From the NCBI RefSeq assembly GCF_002929555.1, contig NZ_PJJP01000039.1:1-64000 (forward strand): a stretch of DNA of 64,000 nt. The letters are read 5' to 3'. The notes under the pieces are model-generated. The model was given only the letters and a program-made list of their open reading frames with translations. It made no database searches and had not been told where the DNA came from. A program made the position numbers and the translations under genes. Of this stretch, positions 42,364 to 51,205 are shown in pieces; position 1 is the stretch's first letter, and each line of letters opens with the position of its first letter. The stretch is from Cryobacterium sp. N22. GTDB lineage: Bacteria > Actinomycetota > Actinomycetes > Actinomycetales > Microbacteriaceae.

Positions 42364-44808
42364 CTATGCGACCGAGGAATAGGCGACGATGCCGCGCCGG
42401 ATGGAGTCCATCGCCACCCGCGCCGTGCGACCGACGGGGCCGTCCGCGACGAGCGAGAGCTGGTCGAGCAGGTCGATGGTCTGCTTGGTCCAGCGCACGA
42501 AGTCACCCGCGGCCATCTCGGCCTCCTCAAGCACCAGGCCGAGCGAATCCCCGCGCGCCCATTTCCACATGGCCAGGCTCAGGCCGCCCGCGAGGGGATT
42601 GCTGCCGGGCAGCTTGTGGTCGCGTTCGAGGTCGTCGAGCTGGCTCCACAGGATCTGGGTGGCGTCCAGGGCGGGCCGGAACGGGCCCTTGGGCAGGAAC
42701 CGTTCGTCGGTCAAGCCCTCGTCGCGGCGGGGTTCGAACACCAGGGCGCAGGCCATCGCGGCCAGGCTCGGCGCGTCGAGGGAGTTCCAGAGGCCACGGC
42801 GCAGTGACTCGGCCACGAGCAGGTCCCGGTCGGCGTAGATGCGGCGCAGGATGCGCCCGCTCTCGCTCAGCGTGACCGTGCGGTCCTCGCCGGGCAGGAG
42901 GTAGCCGAAGCCGAGCAGCACGTCGGTGACCCTGTCGAACACCCGGGCGACGGCCCCGGTGCGGGCCGTGATCTGGCTGGTCAGCGCCTCGGTCTCCCGG
43001 GTCAGCTTCCACCACCGCTGGGCCCAGCGGGCGTGGGCCTCGCGTTCGGGGCAGCTGTGGCAGGGGTGCGCGCGCATGCGCTTCCGCAGGGCGGCCAGTT
43101 CCTTCTGGCGCCGGTCCCGGCCCCGCGCGTTCGAATCGGCGGCCGCGTTCTCCCGTTCCAGGTCGGACAGGCGGCGCCGGATGCCGGAGTACTCGGTGAA
43201 GTCGCCGAGGTGGCAGGCCATCGAGGTGGCGTAGCCGTCGAGCGAGCTCTGCTGCGCTCGCACCCGGCGGGCCAGGTCAACCACGGCGCGGTCGGCCTGG
43301 AACTGCGCGAACGAGGACTCCAGGACCTCCCGGGTGCGTTCGCGCCCGAACTGGTCGATGAGGTTCACGGCCATGTTGTAGGTCGGTTTGAAACTGGAGT
43401 TCAGCGGGTAGGTGCGCCGGGACGCCAGGGAGGCGACGGCCTGCGGGTCCAGTCCCTGTTGCCACTGGATGACGGCGTGCCCCTCGACGTCGATGCCGCG
43501 GCGACCCGCGCGACCGGTGAGCTGGGTGTACTCCCCCGGCGTGATCGGCACCCGCGCCTCGCCGTTGAACTTCTCGAGCTTGTCGAGCACCACGGTGCGG
43601 GCGGGCATGTTGATGCCCAACGCCAGCGTCTCAGTGGCAAAAACCGCTTTGACCAGCTTCTTTTGAAAGAGTTCTTCGACGACTTCCTTGAACGCGGGCA
43701 GCATGCCGGCGTGGTGGGCGGCCACGCCGCGTTCGAGACCGTCGAGCCACTCCCAGTAGCCGAGCACGGCGAGGTCCTCGTCGAGCAGCGTGCGGCATCG
43801 TTCGTCGACGATCTGCCGGATCAGGTCACGCTCGGCGGTGTCGGTGAGGCGCACGCCGGCGCGGAGGACCTGACGCACGGCCTGGTCGCAGCCGACCCGG
43901 CTGAAGATGAAGAAGATGGCGGGCAACAGGTGCTTGCCCTCGAGCATCCGCACGATCTCGGCCCGGTCCATGCGCCCGGACTCCGCTTGCGCGCGCTGCT
44001 GGTGGTACCTGCTCTGGTGCGAGTTACGGCGACCAGAGCCTGACCTGTCGGAGAGCGGGCGGCCGCCGGACTGGGCCAGCCTGACCAGTTCAGGGTTCAC
44101 CCGGTGAGTGGCGGCCAGTCCGGACGAATCGAACAGGTCGAGCATCTTGCTCTTGACCAGCACGTGTTGGTCCAGCGGCACCGGGCGTTCCTCGGAGACG
44201 ATGACGTCGGTGTCGCCGCGCACGGCCTGCAGCCAGTCACCGAACTCCTCGGCGTTGGACACCGTCGCGCTCAGCGACACCATCCGCACCGACTGGGGCA
44301 GGTGGATGATGACCTCTTCCCAGACCGCGCCGCGGAAACGGTCGGCCAGGTAATGCACCTCGTCCATGATCACGAAGGCGAGATTGCCGAGCAGGTCGGA
44401 ATCGGCGTAGAGCATGTTGCGGAGGACTTCGGTCGTCATCACGACGATCCGGGCGCCGGCGTTGACGTTGGTGTCCCCCGTGAGCAGACCCACCTGGTCT
44501 GCGCCGTACTCGGCGACGAGCTCCTGGAACTTCTGGTTGCTCAGCGCCTTCATCGGCGCGGTGTAGAAGACCTTGGCGGTTTTCTGCTGCATGGCCAGGA
44601 AGATGGCGAACTCGGCGACGACGGTCTTGCCGGCGCCGGTGGGTGCGGCGACGAGCACGCTGTTACCCGCCTCGAGCGAGGCGCCCGCGGCAAGCTGGAA
44701 GGAATCCAGGTCGAAGCGCAAGCCCCGACGGAAGGTCTCGAGTTTGGGCGTCTGCGCCCGCAGGCGTGCTGCCGTGTACCGGTCGGCCGGTGTCTGGAGG
44801 TCTGACAT
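42364..44808 (-). CDS. helY: Ski2-like DEVH-box RNA helicase HelY
   Basis: An 814-residue superfamily 2 helicase of the actinobacterial HelY type, probably in RNA processing or decay. Motifs in order: Walker A VAAPTGAGKTVVAEFA, DEVH in VIMDEVHYLADRF, SAT in VSLSATVSNAEEF, the later LALGINMPARTVV and QLTGRAGRRGID, and a C-terminal ratchet/DSHCT-like region with CHSCPEREAHARWAQRW (two Cys). It is 8 bp after tatC. Confidence 0.93.
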   Translation of the reverse strand: MSDLQTPADRYTAARLRAQTPKLETFRRGLRFDLDSFQLAAGASLEAGNSVLVAAPTGAGKTVVAEFAIFLAMQQKTAKVFYTAPMKALSNQKFQELVAEYGADQVGLLTGDTNVNAGARIVVMTTEVLRNMLYADSDLLGNLAFVIMDEVHYLADRFRGAVWEEVIIHLPQSVRMVSLSATVSNAEEFGDWLQAVRGDTDVIVSEERPVPLDQHVLVKSKMLDLFDSSGLAATHRVNPELVRLAQSGGRPLSDRSGSGRRNSHQSRYHQQRAQAESGRMDRAEIVRMLEGKHLLPAIFFIFSRVGCDQAVRQVLRAGVRLTDTAERDLIRQIVDERCRTLLDEDLAVLGYWEWLDGLERGVAAHHAGMLPAFKEVVEELFQKKLVKAVFATETLALGINMPARTVVLDKLEKFNGEARVPITPGEYTQLTGRAGRRGIDVEGHAVIQWQQGLDPQAVASLASRRTYPLNSSFKPTYNMAVNLIDQFGRERTREVLESSFAQFQADRAVVDLARRVRAQQSSLDGYATSMACHLGDFTEYSGIRRRLSDLERENAAADSNARGRDRRQKELAALRKRMRAHPCHSCPEREAHARWAQRWWKLTRETEALTSQITARTGAVARVFDRVTDVLLGFGYLLPGEDRTVTLSESGRILRRIYADRDLLVAESLRRGLWNSLDAPSLAAMACALVFEPRRDEGLTDERFLPKGPFRPALDATQILWSQLDDLERDHKLPGSNPLAGGLSLAMWKWARGDSLGLVLEEAEMAAGDFVRWTKQTIDLLDQLSLVADGPVGRTARVAMDSIRRGIVAYSSVA

Positions 44809-44816
44809 CTGGTGCG

Positions 44817-45611
44817 CTAGAGCGCCAACTCCCGTTCGAGGGCACGAGCGCGCCGGGCGGCGCGCCTGTCGTGCAGGTACGCGATTCCGTACGCGGCGAA
44901 GTACAGCAGGATCATCGGCACCGCGAGCATGAACATCGAGATCACGTCGGCGGCCGGGGTGGCGATGGCGGTGAAGAGGATGATCACCAGAACGGCGATG
45001 CGCCAGGACTTGATGATCGAGGAGGCGCTGATCACCCCGGCGAAATTCAGCAGGACCACGAAGACCGGCAGCACGAAGGCGATGCCGATGGCGACGAGCA
45101 GTTTGAGGGTGAAGTCCAGGTAGTTCTGGGCGTTGATGAATGCCGCGTCCTCGGGAGGCGCGAAGCTCGTCATGAGGCCGACGACCTGCGGGAGCACGTA
45201 CCAGCCGGCTGCGCAGCCGGCGAGGAACAGCGGCACCGCCGTGAGCACGAAGCCGTAGACGTACTTCTTCTCGCCGCGGGTGAGGCCCGGCATCAGGAAC
45301 GCGAAGATCTGGTAGAGCCAGACGGGGCTGGACACCACCAGGCCCACGTAAAACGCGATCTTCAGCTTGAGGTCGAACGCGGAGGTGATGTCCGGGTAGT
45401 TGATCTGCGCGTTCCGGTTCTGCGCCTCGATGATGGCGTAGATGGGTTCGCGCAGGGCGGACCAGACTCCCTCGGAGAGCATCCAGCCGACGATGGCGCC
45501 GATGAAGATGCCGGCGGCGGCGCGGAACAGGCGCTTACGAAGCTCGACCAGATGCTGGCCCAGCGACATCGTGCCCGCACGGTTCGCACGCTTGGTGGTG
45601 CGCACGGCCAC
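44817..45611 (-). CDS. tatC: Twin-arginine translocase subunit TatC
   Basis: A 264-residue six-helix membrane protein, the signal-peptide receptor of the Tat pathway for folded proteins. The N-terminal LGQHLVELRKRLFRAAAG and the YQIFAFLMPGLTRGEKK segment are family signatures. GTG 45611 lies 5 bp after tatA; a second in-frame ATG at 45569 is the alternative. The C-terminus is basic. Confidence 0.95.
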   Translation of the reverse strand: MAVRTTKRANRAGTMSLGQHLVELRKRLFRAAAGIFIGAIVGWMLSEGVWSALREPIYAIIEAQNRNAQINYPDITSAFDLKLKIAFYVGLVVSSPVWLYQIFAFLMPGLTRGEKKYVYGFVLTAVPLFLAGCAAGWYVLPQVVGLMTSFAPPEDAAFINAQNYLDFTLKLLVAIGIAFVLPVFVVLLNFAGVISASSIIKSWRIAVLVIILFTAIATPAADVISMFMLAVPMILLYFAAYGIAYLHDRRAARRARALERELAL

Positions 45612-45616
45612 GGGAG

Positions 45617-45859
45617 TTAGGACTTCGTCTGGTCGCCCGGGCCGACGGGCCGCGTCGTGCCGTCAGCGGAGTCCGGGTGCGCCGGCGTGCCGGTCTTGTC
45701 TGCGGGCTCGTCGACGGTGTCGCTCTTGATCTCGTTCTTGAAGATCTTCATCGACTGGCCGAGGCTGCGGGCCAGGCCGGGCAGCTTGGGCGCGCCGAAC
45801 AACAGCAGGATGACGACGAGGATGATCAGAAAATGCCATCCGGTCAGATTGCTCAACAT
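45617..45859 (-). CDS. tatA: Twin-arginine translocase subunit TatA
   Basis: An 80-residue protein with one N-terminal membrane helix, the FGAPKLPGLARSLGQS hinge and amphipathic helix, and a charged unstructured tail. It forms the Tat pore with TatC. No TatB is seen in the window, as is usual for a TatA/TatC pair in Gram-positive bacteria. It overlaps the small orf upstream by 7 bp. Confidence 0.94.
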   Translation of the reverse strand: MLSNLTGWHFLIILVVILLLFGAPKLPGLARSLGQSMKIFKNEIKSDTVDEPADKTGTPAHPDSADGTTRPVGPGDQTKS

Positions 45860-46194
45860 GAGGGTCGATCCTCTGGCTTGTAGGGAGTGTGTTGGATTAG
45901 TTTACCCCGGTTGATCCTGAGATCCCGCCGGTGCGCCCGTCGGTGGGCGCGCTCGATGCGCGCCTGGTCGATCGCGGCGGCCAGGTCGCGTCGCTTCCGG
46001 AATACGGCCGGGGAGAACGGCGTGGGCGGCAGCGCGGTGTCGAGGTCGAGTTCGGCCAGCTGGTCGCCGAGGTCTTCGAGGGCGCCGAAGGTCGCCATCA
46101 GCTTGCGAAACAGGTGCACGGCGAACCAGGCCAGCATCGCGAGGAGCCCGGCGACCAGCAGCGCCCAGATCAGGATCCAGGACCAGACCGGCAT
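45853..46194 (-). CDS. Small membrane protein between pafC and tatA
   Basis: A 113-residue protein not recognised by family. It has one N-terminal membrane helix (WILIWALLVAGLLAMLAWF), a short acidic coiled-coil-like stretch (ALEDLGDQLAELD), and a very basic tail. Its start overlaps the pafC stop by one base (TGATG) and its end overlaps the tatA start by 7 bp, so it is co-expressed with both. The layout resembles a single-span accessory protein of the Tat machinery, but this is inference. Confidence 0.7.
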   Translation of the reverse strand: MPVWSWILIWALLVAGLLAMLAWFAVHLFRKLMATFGALEDLGDQLAELDLDTALPPTPFSPAVFRKRRDLAAAIDQARIERAHRRAHRRDLRINRGKLIQHTPYKPEDRPSC

Positions 46195-47210
46195 CAGTTC
46201 GGCGCCCCGGCGGCCGGCTCGCCCTGCGCTGCCGCCTCGTACCTGGCGGCGCCGGCGGCGGCCCAGTCGGCGACGGTCTGCCTGGCGGCGCCCGGGTCCA
46301 CCACGGTGACGACGCCGGCCAGACCGGAGACGAGTCGTTTGAGGCCGTGGAAGTGCGATACCCGCACCTCGGCCCGGGAGAGTCCCTCGGCGGCGGCCGG
46401 ACCGTGAGGCACGGGTCCGTAGTCGGCGAGGAGTTCCAGGGCCGCAGCGGGCAGCTCGATCGTGACGGTGAGGTCGTCGGCGGAGCCCTGGAACAGGGTG
46501 TCCGGAAGGACGACGCCGTCATCGTGGGAGTCCGCGGGCACATCCGTGGAGCGCAGGTTGCTCATCCGGTCGAGCCGGAAGGTGCGCATGGCCTCGCGCA
46601 GATGGCACCAGCCGCGCAGATACCAGTCGCTGTCGACCGATTGGATCCGCAACGGGTCGACGCAGCGGTGCTCGTCGGTCCCGCGGGCGTTCAGGTAGTC
46701 GAATTCCACCTGGGTACCCGCGCGCACGGCGGCCTGGATGACCGATATCGCCACGTCGGCGTCGGTGTGGGACACCGCGAGCTGGCTGGGCGCACCCGTG
46801 GAACTGCGGGTGAGCTTGGCCATCAGCGTGGCGATGGCGTCCCTGTCGCCGTTCTCCGGGAGGGCGGAGAGGTATTGCAGTCCAGCGATGAGTGCGGCAG
46901 CCTCCCGGGCCGAGAACCGCGGCGAATCGTCGATGGCGACCAGATGGGTGAGGACGATGTTGTCGTTGGTTTCGAATTCGTCCCATTGGATGTCGAAGAG
47001 GTCGCCGTGCAGGTACTGCCGGGTCTCCCCCGGCACCCCCGACATCGCGATGAGGTTCACGGCATCCCGCACCCGCTCGGGGGCGACCCCGAAGTGGTCG
47101 GCCACCGCGGTCACGCTCACCCTGTCGTGGTCCATCAAGAACGGCACGAGGGAGAGGAGGAAGGTGAGCTTGTCAGACGCTCCGAATGCGGCGGGCTTGG
47201 CAGCGGTCAT
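46194..47210 (-). CDS. pafC: WYL-domain DNA-damage regulator PafC
   Basis: A 338-residue WYL-domain transcription factor. The N-terminus has a winged helix (SVTAVADHFGVAPERVRDAVNLI), and the middle holds the WYL segment SDWYLRGWCHLREAMRTFRLDRM. With PafB it forms the activator of the RecA-independent DNA damage response in mycobacteria. It starts at ATG 47210, overlapping the pafB stop (ATGA). Confidence 0.9.
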   Translation of the reverse strand: MTAAKPAAFGASDKLTFLLSLVPFLMDHDRVSVTAVADHFGVAPERVRDAVNLIAMSGVPGETRQYLHGDLFDIQWDEFETNDNIVLTHLVAIDDSPRFSAREAAALIAGLQYLSALPENGDRDAIATLMAKLTRSSTGAPSQLAVSHTDADVAISVIQAAVRAGTQVEFDYLNARGTDEHRCVDPLRIQSVDSDWYLRGWCHLREAMRTFRLDRMSNLRSTDVPADSHDDGVVLPDTLFQGSADDLTVTIELPAAALELLADYGPVPHGPAAAEGLSRAEVRVSHFHGLKRLVSGLAGVVTVVDPGAARQTVADWAAAGAARYEAAAQGEPAAGAPN

Positions 47211-48247
47211 CGTGCGGCCTCCGGCCGGGGCAGTGGCGTCTCCGGCAGCGGGGCGTGGCTGTCCCGCACCCGGCGGAGGCGGTCCAGGACGGCGTCGATC
47301 AGGGTGGATGGGGAAAGCACGTAGACCTCCGGTCCGTAGCCGGCCAGCTCGTCGGCGAGGATGTTGACGTCGGTGTAGTGCAGTTCGACGCTGTCCTCGG
47401 CCGGGCCAGGCTCGCCGCGCTTGCTCAGCCGCACCGCGGCATCCGACCCGGGTTCGACGGTGATCAGTGCGACCTGGGCCTGCCATAACGCGTCGAGTTC
47501 GGCGAGGGCCCGTTCACCCTGGCCGTCCTCGGCCGGCGCGATGGTGCGACCGGGCACGGTCACCACGGGGCCGACGATCCTGGCGAGCAGGAAGGTGCGG
47601 GTGGCTCCGGCGTCCTGGTCGGCGCCGTATAGGTGCCACCGGCCCTCGTGCAGCACCACGGCCAGCGGGGCGATGACCCGGCGGCGCGGCGCGCTCTCGC
47701 CCGGCTTGAGGTAGAGGAACGCGACGACCTGACCGCGGTCCATGGCCTTGCCGAGCGGCTCGAAGGACGCCTCCCGGGCGCGCAGCGACGGTGCGTAGCC
47801 GATCACGGGGTCGCTCGAATCGATGCCGAGAGAGTTGAGCTTGGTGAGGGCGCGGCGGGACTCGGCCGAGAGGGACCCCTCCCGCCACACCGCGGCGGCG
47901 AGTTTGAGCAGCATGATCTCATCGGGCGAAAACGCGATGTCAGCCGGCAGGTCGTACAGCCCCTTGGGGATCCGGTAGCGCAGGTGGTGGTTGCTGCCGG
48001 GGTCGTCGGGTGACTCGATGGTTTCCAGCGGGATCCCGAGTTCGCGGATGTCGTCCTTGTCGCGTTCGAACTGACGCTCGAGGCTGGCGTTGTCACCGCC
48101 GACCCGGAACCGTTGCCGGTAACCCTGCACGGTCGAGAGGATATCGGCCTTGGTCAGGCCGATCTGGGTGGCAATGAGCGCAAGGACCAGGCTGAAGAGG
48201 CGTTCCTCGACGGTGACCGGGTGCGGCTGTTCTGGGGTGGGCGACAC
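47207..48247 (-). CDS. pafB: WYL-domain DNA-damage regulator PafB
   Basis: A 346-residue partner of PafC with the same plan: an N-terminal helix-turn-helix with the family segment ERLFSLVLALIATQIGLTK, and a WYL domain including EGRWHLYGADQDAGATRTFLL. GTG 48247 is preceded by a TAGAAT -10 box at 7 nt, so a leaderless transcript probably begins here and covers pafB-pafC-orf-tatA-tatC-helY-lnt. The Pup ligase gene pafA, its usual neighbour, is absent. Confidence 0.9.
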   Translation of the reverse strand: MSPTPEQPHPVTVEERLFSLVLALIATQIGLTKADILSTVQGYRQRFRVGGDNASLERQFERDKDDIRELGIPLETIESPDDPGSNHHLRYRIPKGLYDLPADIAFSPDEIMLLKLAAAVWREGSLSAESRRALTKLNSLGIDSSDPVIGYAPSLRAREASFEPLGKAMDRGQVVAFLYLKPGESAPRRRVIAPLAVVLHEGRWHLYGADQDAGATRTFLLARIVGPVVTVPGRTIAPAEDGQGERALAELDALWQAQVALITVEPGSDAAVRLSKRGEPGPAEDSVELHYTDVNILADELAGYGPEVYVLSPSTLIDAVLDRLRRVRDSHAPLPETPLPRPEAAR

Positions 48248-48254
48248 GTACGCG

Positions 48255-48260
48255 ATTCTA
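48255..48260 (-). promoter_or_regulatory. Leaderless -10 box of the pafB operon
   Basis: TAGAAT on the minus strand, 7 nt before the pafB GTG. Confidence 0.6.
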
Positions 48261-48280
48261 TCGGTGGTGCACTCGGTGGT

Positions 48281-48313
48281 CGGCCCGTCCCGCGGTGAAC
48301 GCGGGACGGGCCG
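48281..48313 (-). terminator. Hairpin after the FKBP gene
   Basis: Stem cggcccgtcccgcg, loop gtgaa, exact complement, just past the FKBP stop at 48322 and before the pafB promoter. It lacks a T-run but probably separates the FKBP gene from the pafB operon. Confidence 0.6.
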
Positions 48314-48321
48314 GGAGGCCG

Positions 48322-49287
48322 TTAGTCGACGCCGAGGATGTCCACGACGAAGACCAGTGTGGAGCCGGCCGGGATGGTGTCGGTCGCCTGGTCGCCGTAC
48401 GCCTGGTCGGGCGGGAGGACGGCGACGATCTGGGATCCGACGGTCTGGCCGATGAGGGCGTTCGCGAAGCCGGGGATCACACCGCCCTCGGTGGTGGAAC
48501 CATCGGCGGCCACGAACGCGGCAGGCGACCCGGCGGCCCAGCTGGAGTCGAAGACCTCCTTGGTGTCCCAGACCACGCCGGTGTAGTGCACGGTGACGGT
48601 CGACCCGTCGGTGACGGTCTCGCCGTCGCCCTTCTTGAGCACGCCGACCTTGAGCTCGGTGGGCGGCTCGGCCGAGGGAACGGTGATGCCGGGGGTGCCG
48701 TCTTCCGCGAGGACCACGGCGGGCAGGCCGGCGACGGGCAGCTGGTCGGCGCCGTCGGCGCGGGTGAGGTACGCCTTGACGACGTCGAGCACGAACACGA
48801 GCGAGTCGTCCGCGGCGACGCCGATGTCTTCGTTGCCGCCGGCCGGGCCGAAGGTGTCGGCCGCCGACGCGACGACGGCGACCCGGGAGCCCACCTGGGC
48901 GCAGAGCAGACCGTCGGTCAGGCCGGTGAGGGTCTGGTCGTTGAGCACGAAACTCGCCATGGTGGTGCCGTCGTACGAGCTCTGCTCGATGGCGTCACCC
49001 GTGGTGGCGTTGAAGACGCTGAGGTCGACCTGCACCTTCTGGCCTTCGGAGAGGCCAGGTCCGGTGCCCTCGATGATCTCGCTGCGCTGGGTGGTGTCGG
49101 TCTTCAGCGGGGTCGGGAAGTCGACCGTGGGGGCCGAACCGAACTTGCCCGTCACCTCCACGAGCTTGGACGCGTCGCCGGAGGACACCGGAGCCGTGCA
49201 GTCGGCGTTGTCGGGGCCGGCGCTGCAGGCGGTCAGGGTCGCGAGCACCAGGCCGGCGGTTGCGATAAGTGCGGGAACTTTACGCAC
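48322..49287 (-). CDS. FKBP-type peptidyl-prolyl cis-trans isomerase, lipoprotein
   Basis: A 321-residue exported protein: signal peptide with lipobox LTAC (LVLATLTACSAGP), then an upstream FKBP-like region (GLSEGQKVQVDLSVF) and a C-terminal FKBP domain (GSTVTVHYTGVVWDTKEVF, GVIPGFANALIGQTVGSQ, LPPDQAYGDQ). It assists folding of proteins outside the membrane. GTG 49287 is the start, with GAGGA nearby. It occupies the space between trmI and pafB. Confidence 0.9.
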   Translation of the reverse strand: MRKVPALIATAGLVLATLTACSAGPDNADCTAPVSSGDASKLVEVTGKFGSAPTVDFPTPLKTDTTQRSEIIEGTGPGLSEGQKVQVDLSVFNATTGDAIEQSSYDGTTMASFVLNDQTLTGLTDGLLCAQVGSRVAVVASAADTFGPAGGNEDIGVAADDSLVFVLDVVKAYLTRADGADQLPVAGLPAVVLAEDGTPGITVPSAEPPTELKVGVLKKGDGETVTDGSTVTVHYTGVVWDTKEVFDSSWAAGSPAAFVAADGSTTEGGVIPGFANALIGQTVGSQIVAVLPPDQAYGDQATDTIPAGSTLVFVVDILGVD

Positions 49288-49392
49288 AGGTCCTCATTTC
49301 GATACGGGGAGGCGGCAGCGTGATGCCGTCGGGTGATGTTCGGGGTGATGTCGACCGAAACCGCTGGTGCGGGCGGCAGGCCGAAGACCATC

Positions 49393-50394
49393 CTATCCGG
49401 CGTCGAGGTCCCGAGCCTTGGAGAGCGCTGCGCCGTTCTCGGCGGTGCGGTTGCGCTTGCGCATCACCTTGGCGCTGACGGACCGCTCGCCGAGGGCGCC
49501 CGGCGTCCACAGCTCGACATCGGCGTCGCTGAAGTCGGTTTTCGACGGGCGACGCTTGAGCTCGGGCAGGATCGTGTCGGGGGCCAGGCGGCGGGCGGTG
49601 ATGAGGAAGCCGGTGTGGCCGATCATCCGGTGATCGGGGCGGACCGCGAGGCCTTCCACGTGCCAGCCGCGCACCATCGTCTCGTGCGAATCCGGGTTGG
49701 TGTAGTTGCCGGTGGCACGGATGGCCTCCGCGACGCGTGACAGCTGGGTGACGGTGGCCACGTAGCAGAGCAGCACTCCCCCGGGCTTGAGCGCGTCGGA
49801 GACGACATCGATGCACTCCCACGGGGCGAGCATGTCGAGCACCACCCGGTCAACGGACTGCGCGGGCATGGTCTCCGGCAGCGTGTCGGCGAGGTCGCCG
49901 AGCGTGATGGTCCAGTTCTGCGGGTCGGTGCCGAGGAAGGTGGCGACGTTGGCGCGGGCCACGTCGGAGAACTCCTCCCGGCGTTCGAACGAGGCCAGCG
50001 TGCCGGCCGGACCGATGGCGCGCAGCAGCCAGAGCGACAGCGCGCCGGAGCCGACGCCGGCCTCGACCACGGTGGCGCCGGGGAAGATGTCGGCCTGGGC
50101 GAGGATCTGGGCGGCATCCTTGGGGTAGATGATGGCCGCGCCGCGGGGCATGCTCATCACGAAGTCGATGAGCAGCGGGCGCAACGCGAGGTGTTCGACG
50201 CCCACGTTGTTGGTGACGACGGAGGCGTCGGGCCGGCCGATGATGTCGTCGTGCTCGAGGATTCCCCGGTGGGTGTGGAACGTCTTGCCCGGTTCGAGTG
50301 TGATGGTGTTCAGCTTGCCCTTGGGGCCGGTGAGCTGCACTCTGTCGCCGGCGCGGAACGGACCGCTGTTCTGGATGACCTGGTTGTCGCTCAT
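49393..50394 (-). CDS. trmI: tRNA (adenine-58-N1)-methyltransferase TrmI
   Basis: A 333-residue SAM-dependent enzyme that methylates A58 of tRNAs. It has an N-terminal beta domain (FRAGDRVQLTGPKGKLNTI) and a Rossmann SAM site (VVEAGVGSGALSLWLLRAIG), with the motif VVLDMLAPWECIDVV. ATG 50394 overlaps the stop of the HAD gene (ATGA). In mycobacteria the Pup-proteasome genes follow trmI; here an FKBP gene does. Confidence 0.92.
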   Translation of the reverse strand: MSDNQVIQNSGPFRAGDRVQLTGPKGKLNTITLEPGKTFHTHRGILEHDDIIGRPDASVVTNNVGVEHLALRPLLIDFVMSMPRGAAIIYPKDAAQILAQADIFPGATVVEAGVGSGALSLWLLRAIGPAGTLASFERREEFSDVARANVATFLGTDPQNWTITLGDLADTLPETMPAQSVDRVVLDMLAPWECIDVVSDALKPGGVLLCYVATVTQLSRVAEAIRATGNYTNPDSHETMVRGWHVEGLAVRPDHRMIGHTGFLITARRLAPDTILPELKRRPSKTDFSDADVELWTPGALGERSVSAKVMRKRNRTAENGAALSKARDLDAG

Positions 50395-51122
50395 GCGCGT
50401 GTTGCGTCCTCGGTGTGGGTATCGGTGCGGGTGGATGGGGAAGATCGTCGGGTCAGGTAGACCTCGGTCAGGGTGGCAAGCGAGCTGCCGGCCAGGCTCT
50501 GCAGCAGCGTGTAGTGCTCGCTCTGCTCGAGCGGGACCATGTGCGGAACGGCGAGGACGACGGCGCCGGAGGCGACCGCCGCGGCGACGCCGGGCAGCGA
50601 GTCCTCGATCGCGATGCAGTGCGCGGGGTCGACGCCGAGGATGCCCGCGGCCGTGAGGTAGGCCTCGGGGTGCGGCTTGCTCTGCTGCACCATGTCGCCG
50701 GAGATGATGGTGGCGAAGGCGTTGAAGCCGACGAGGTCGGCGATCTGGCGGGCCATCCGCTGTTCGGACATCGTCACCAGGGCCATCGGCATCCCGGCGC
50801 CGTGCAACTCGGTGAGCAGCTCGTGGGCCCCGGGGCGCCACGGGATACCCGCGGAGCCGAGCTGCTCCTGAACCCGGGTGGTGAGCACGTCGACGATGGC
50901 CTCTGCGGCCAGGTTCACCCCGCGGTTCTGCAGGATGGCGGCGGAGCCGAGCAGGCCGGAGCCGACCAGGAGCATGGCGTCCGCGTGCGTCCAGACGCCG
51001 CCGAAGGACTCCACGAGCTCGTGTTCGGCGCGCATCCAGTACGGTTCGGTGTCGACCAGGGTGCCGTCCATGTCCCAGAGAACGGCGGCGGGTGGGGACG
51101 AGAGTGCGGGGATCAGTGTCAC
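50391..51122 (-). CDS. HAD-family hydrolase (beta-phosphoglucomutase-like)
   Basis: A 243-residue HAD phosphatase with the nucleophile motif VLWDMDGTLVDTEPYW, motif II in ALVTMSEQR and motif IV in HCIAIEDSLPG. The DxDGTLVDTE opening and IEDSxxG are typical of the beta-phosphoglucomutase/phosphatase group. GTG 51122 is selected because a TAAACT box lies 8 nt upstream. It overlaps trmI by 4 bp. Confidence 0.87.
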   Translation of the reverse strand: MTLIPALSSPPAAVLWDMDGTLVDTEPYWMRAEHELVESFGGVWTHADAMLLVGSGLLGSAAILQNRGVNLAAEAIVDVLTTRVQEQLGSAGIPWRPGAHELLTELHGAGMPMALVTMSEQRMARQIADLVGFNAFATIISGDMVQQSKPHPEAYLTAAGILGVDPAHCIAIEDSLPGVAAAVASGAVVLAVPHMVPLEQSEHYTLLQSLAGSSLATLTEVYLTRRSSPSTRTDTHTEDATRA

Positions 51123-51130
51123 GGGGTTCA

Positions 51131-51136
51131 AGTTTA
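51131..51136 (-). promoter_or_regulatory. Leaderless -10 box of HAD-trmI
   Basis: TAAACT on the minus strand, 8 nt before GTG 51122. Confidence 0.45.
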
Positions 51137-51205
51137 GGGGGCACGGCCTATCCTTGAAGGAGGCCGCCCAGTCGTGGTGGCCGGAATACACGAGGTTTCA
51201 CTCAA

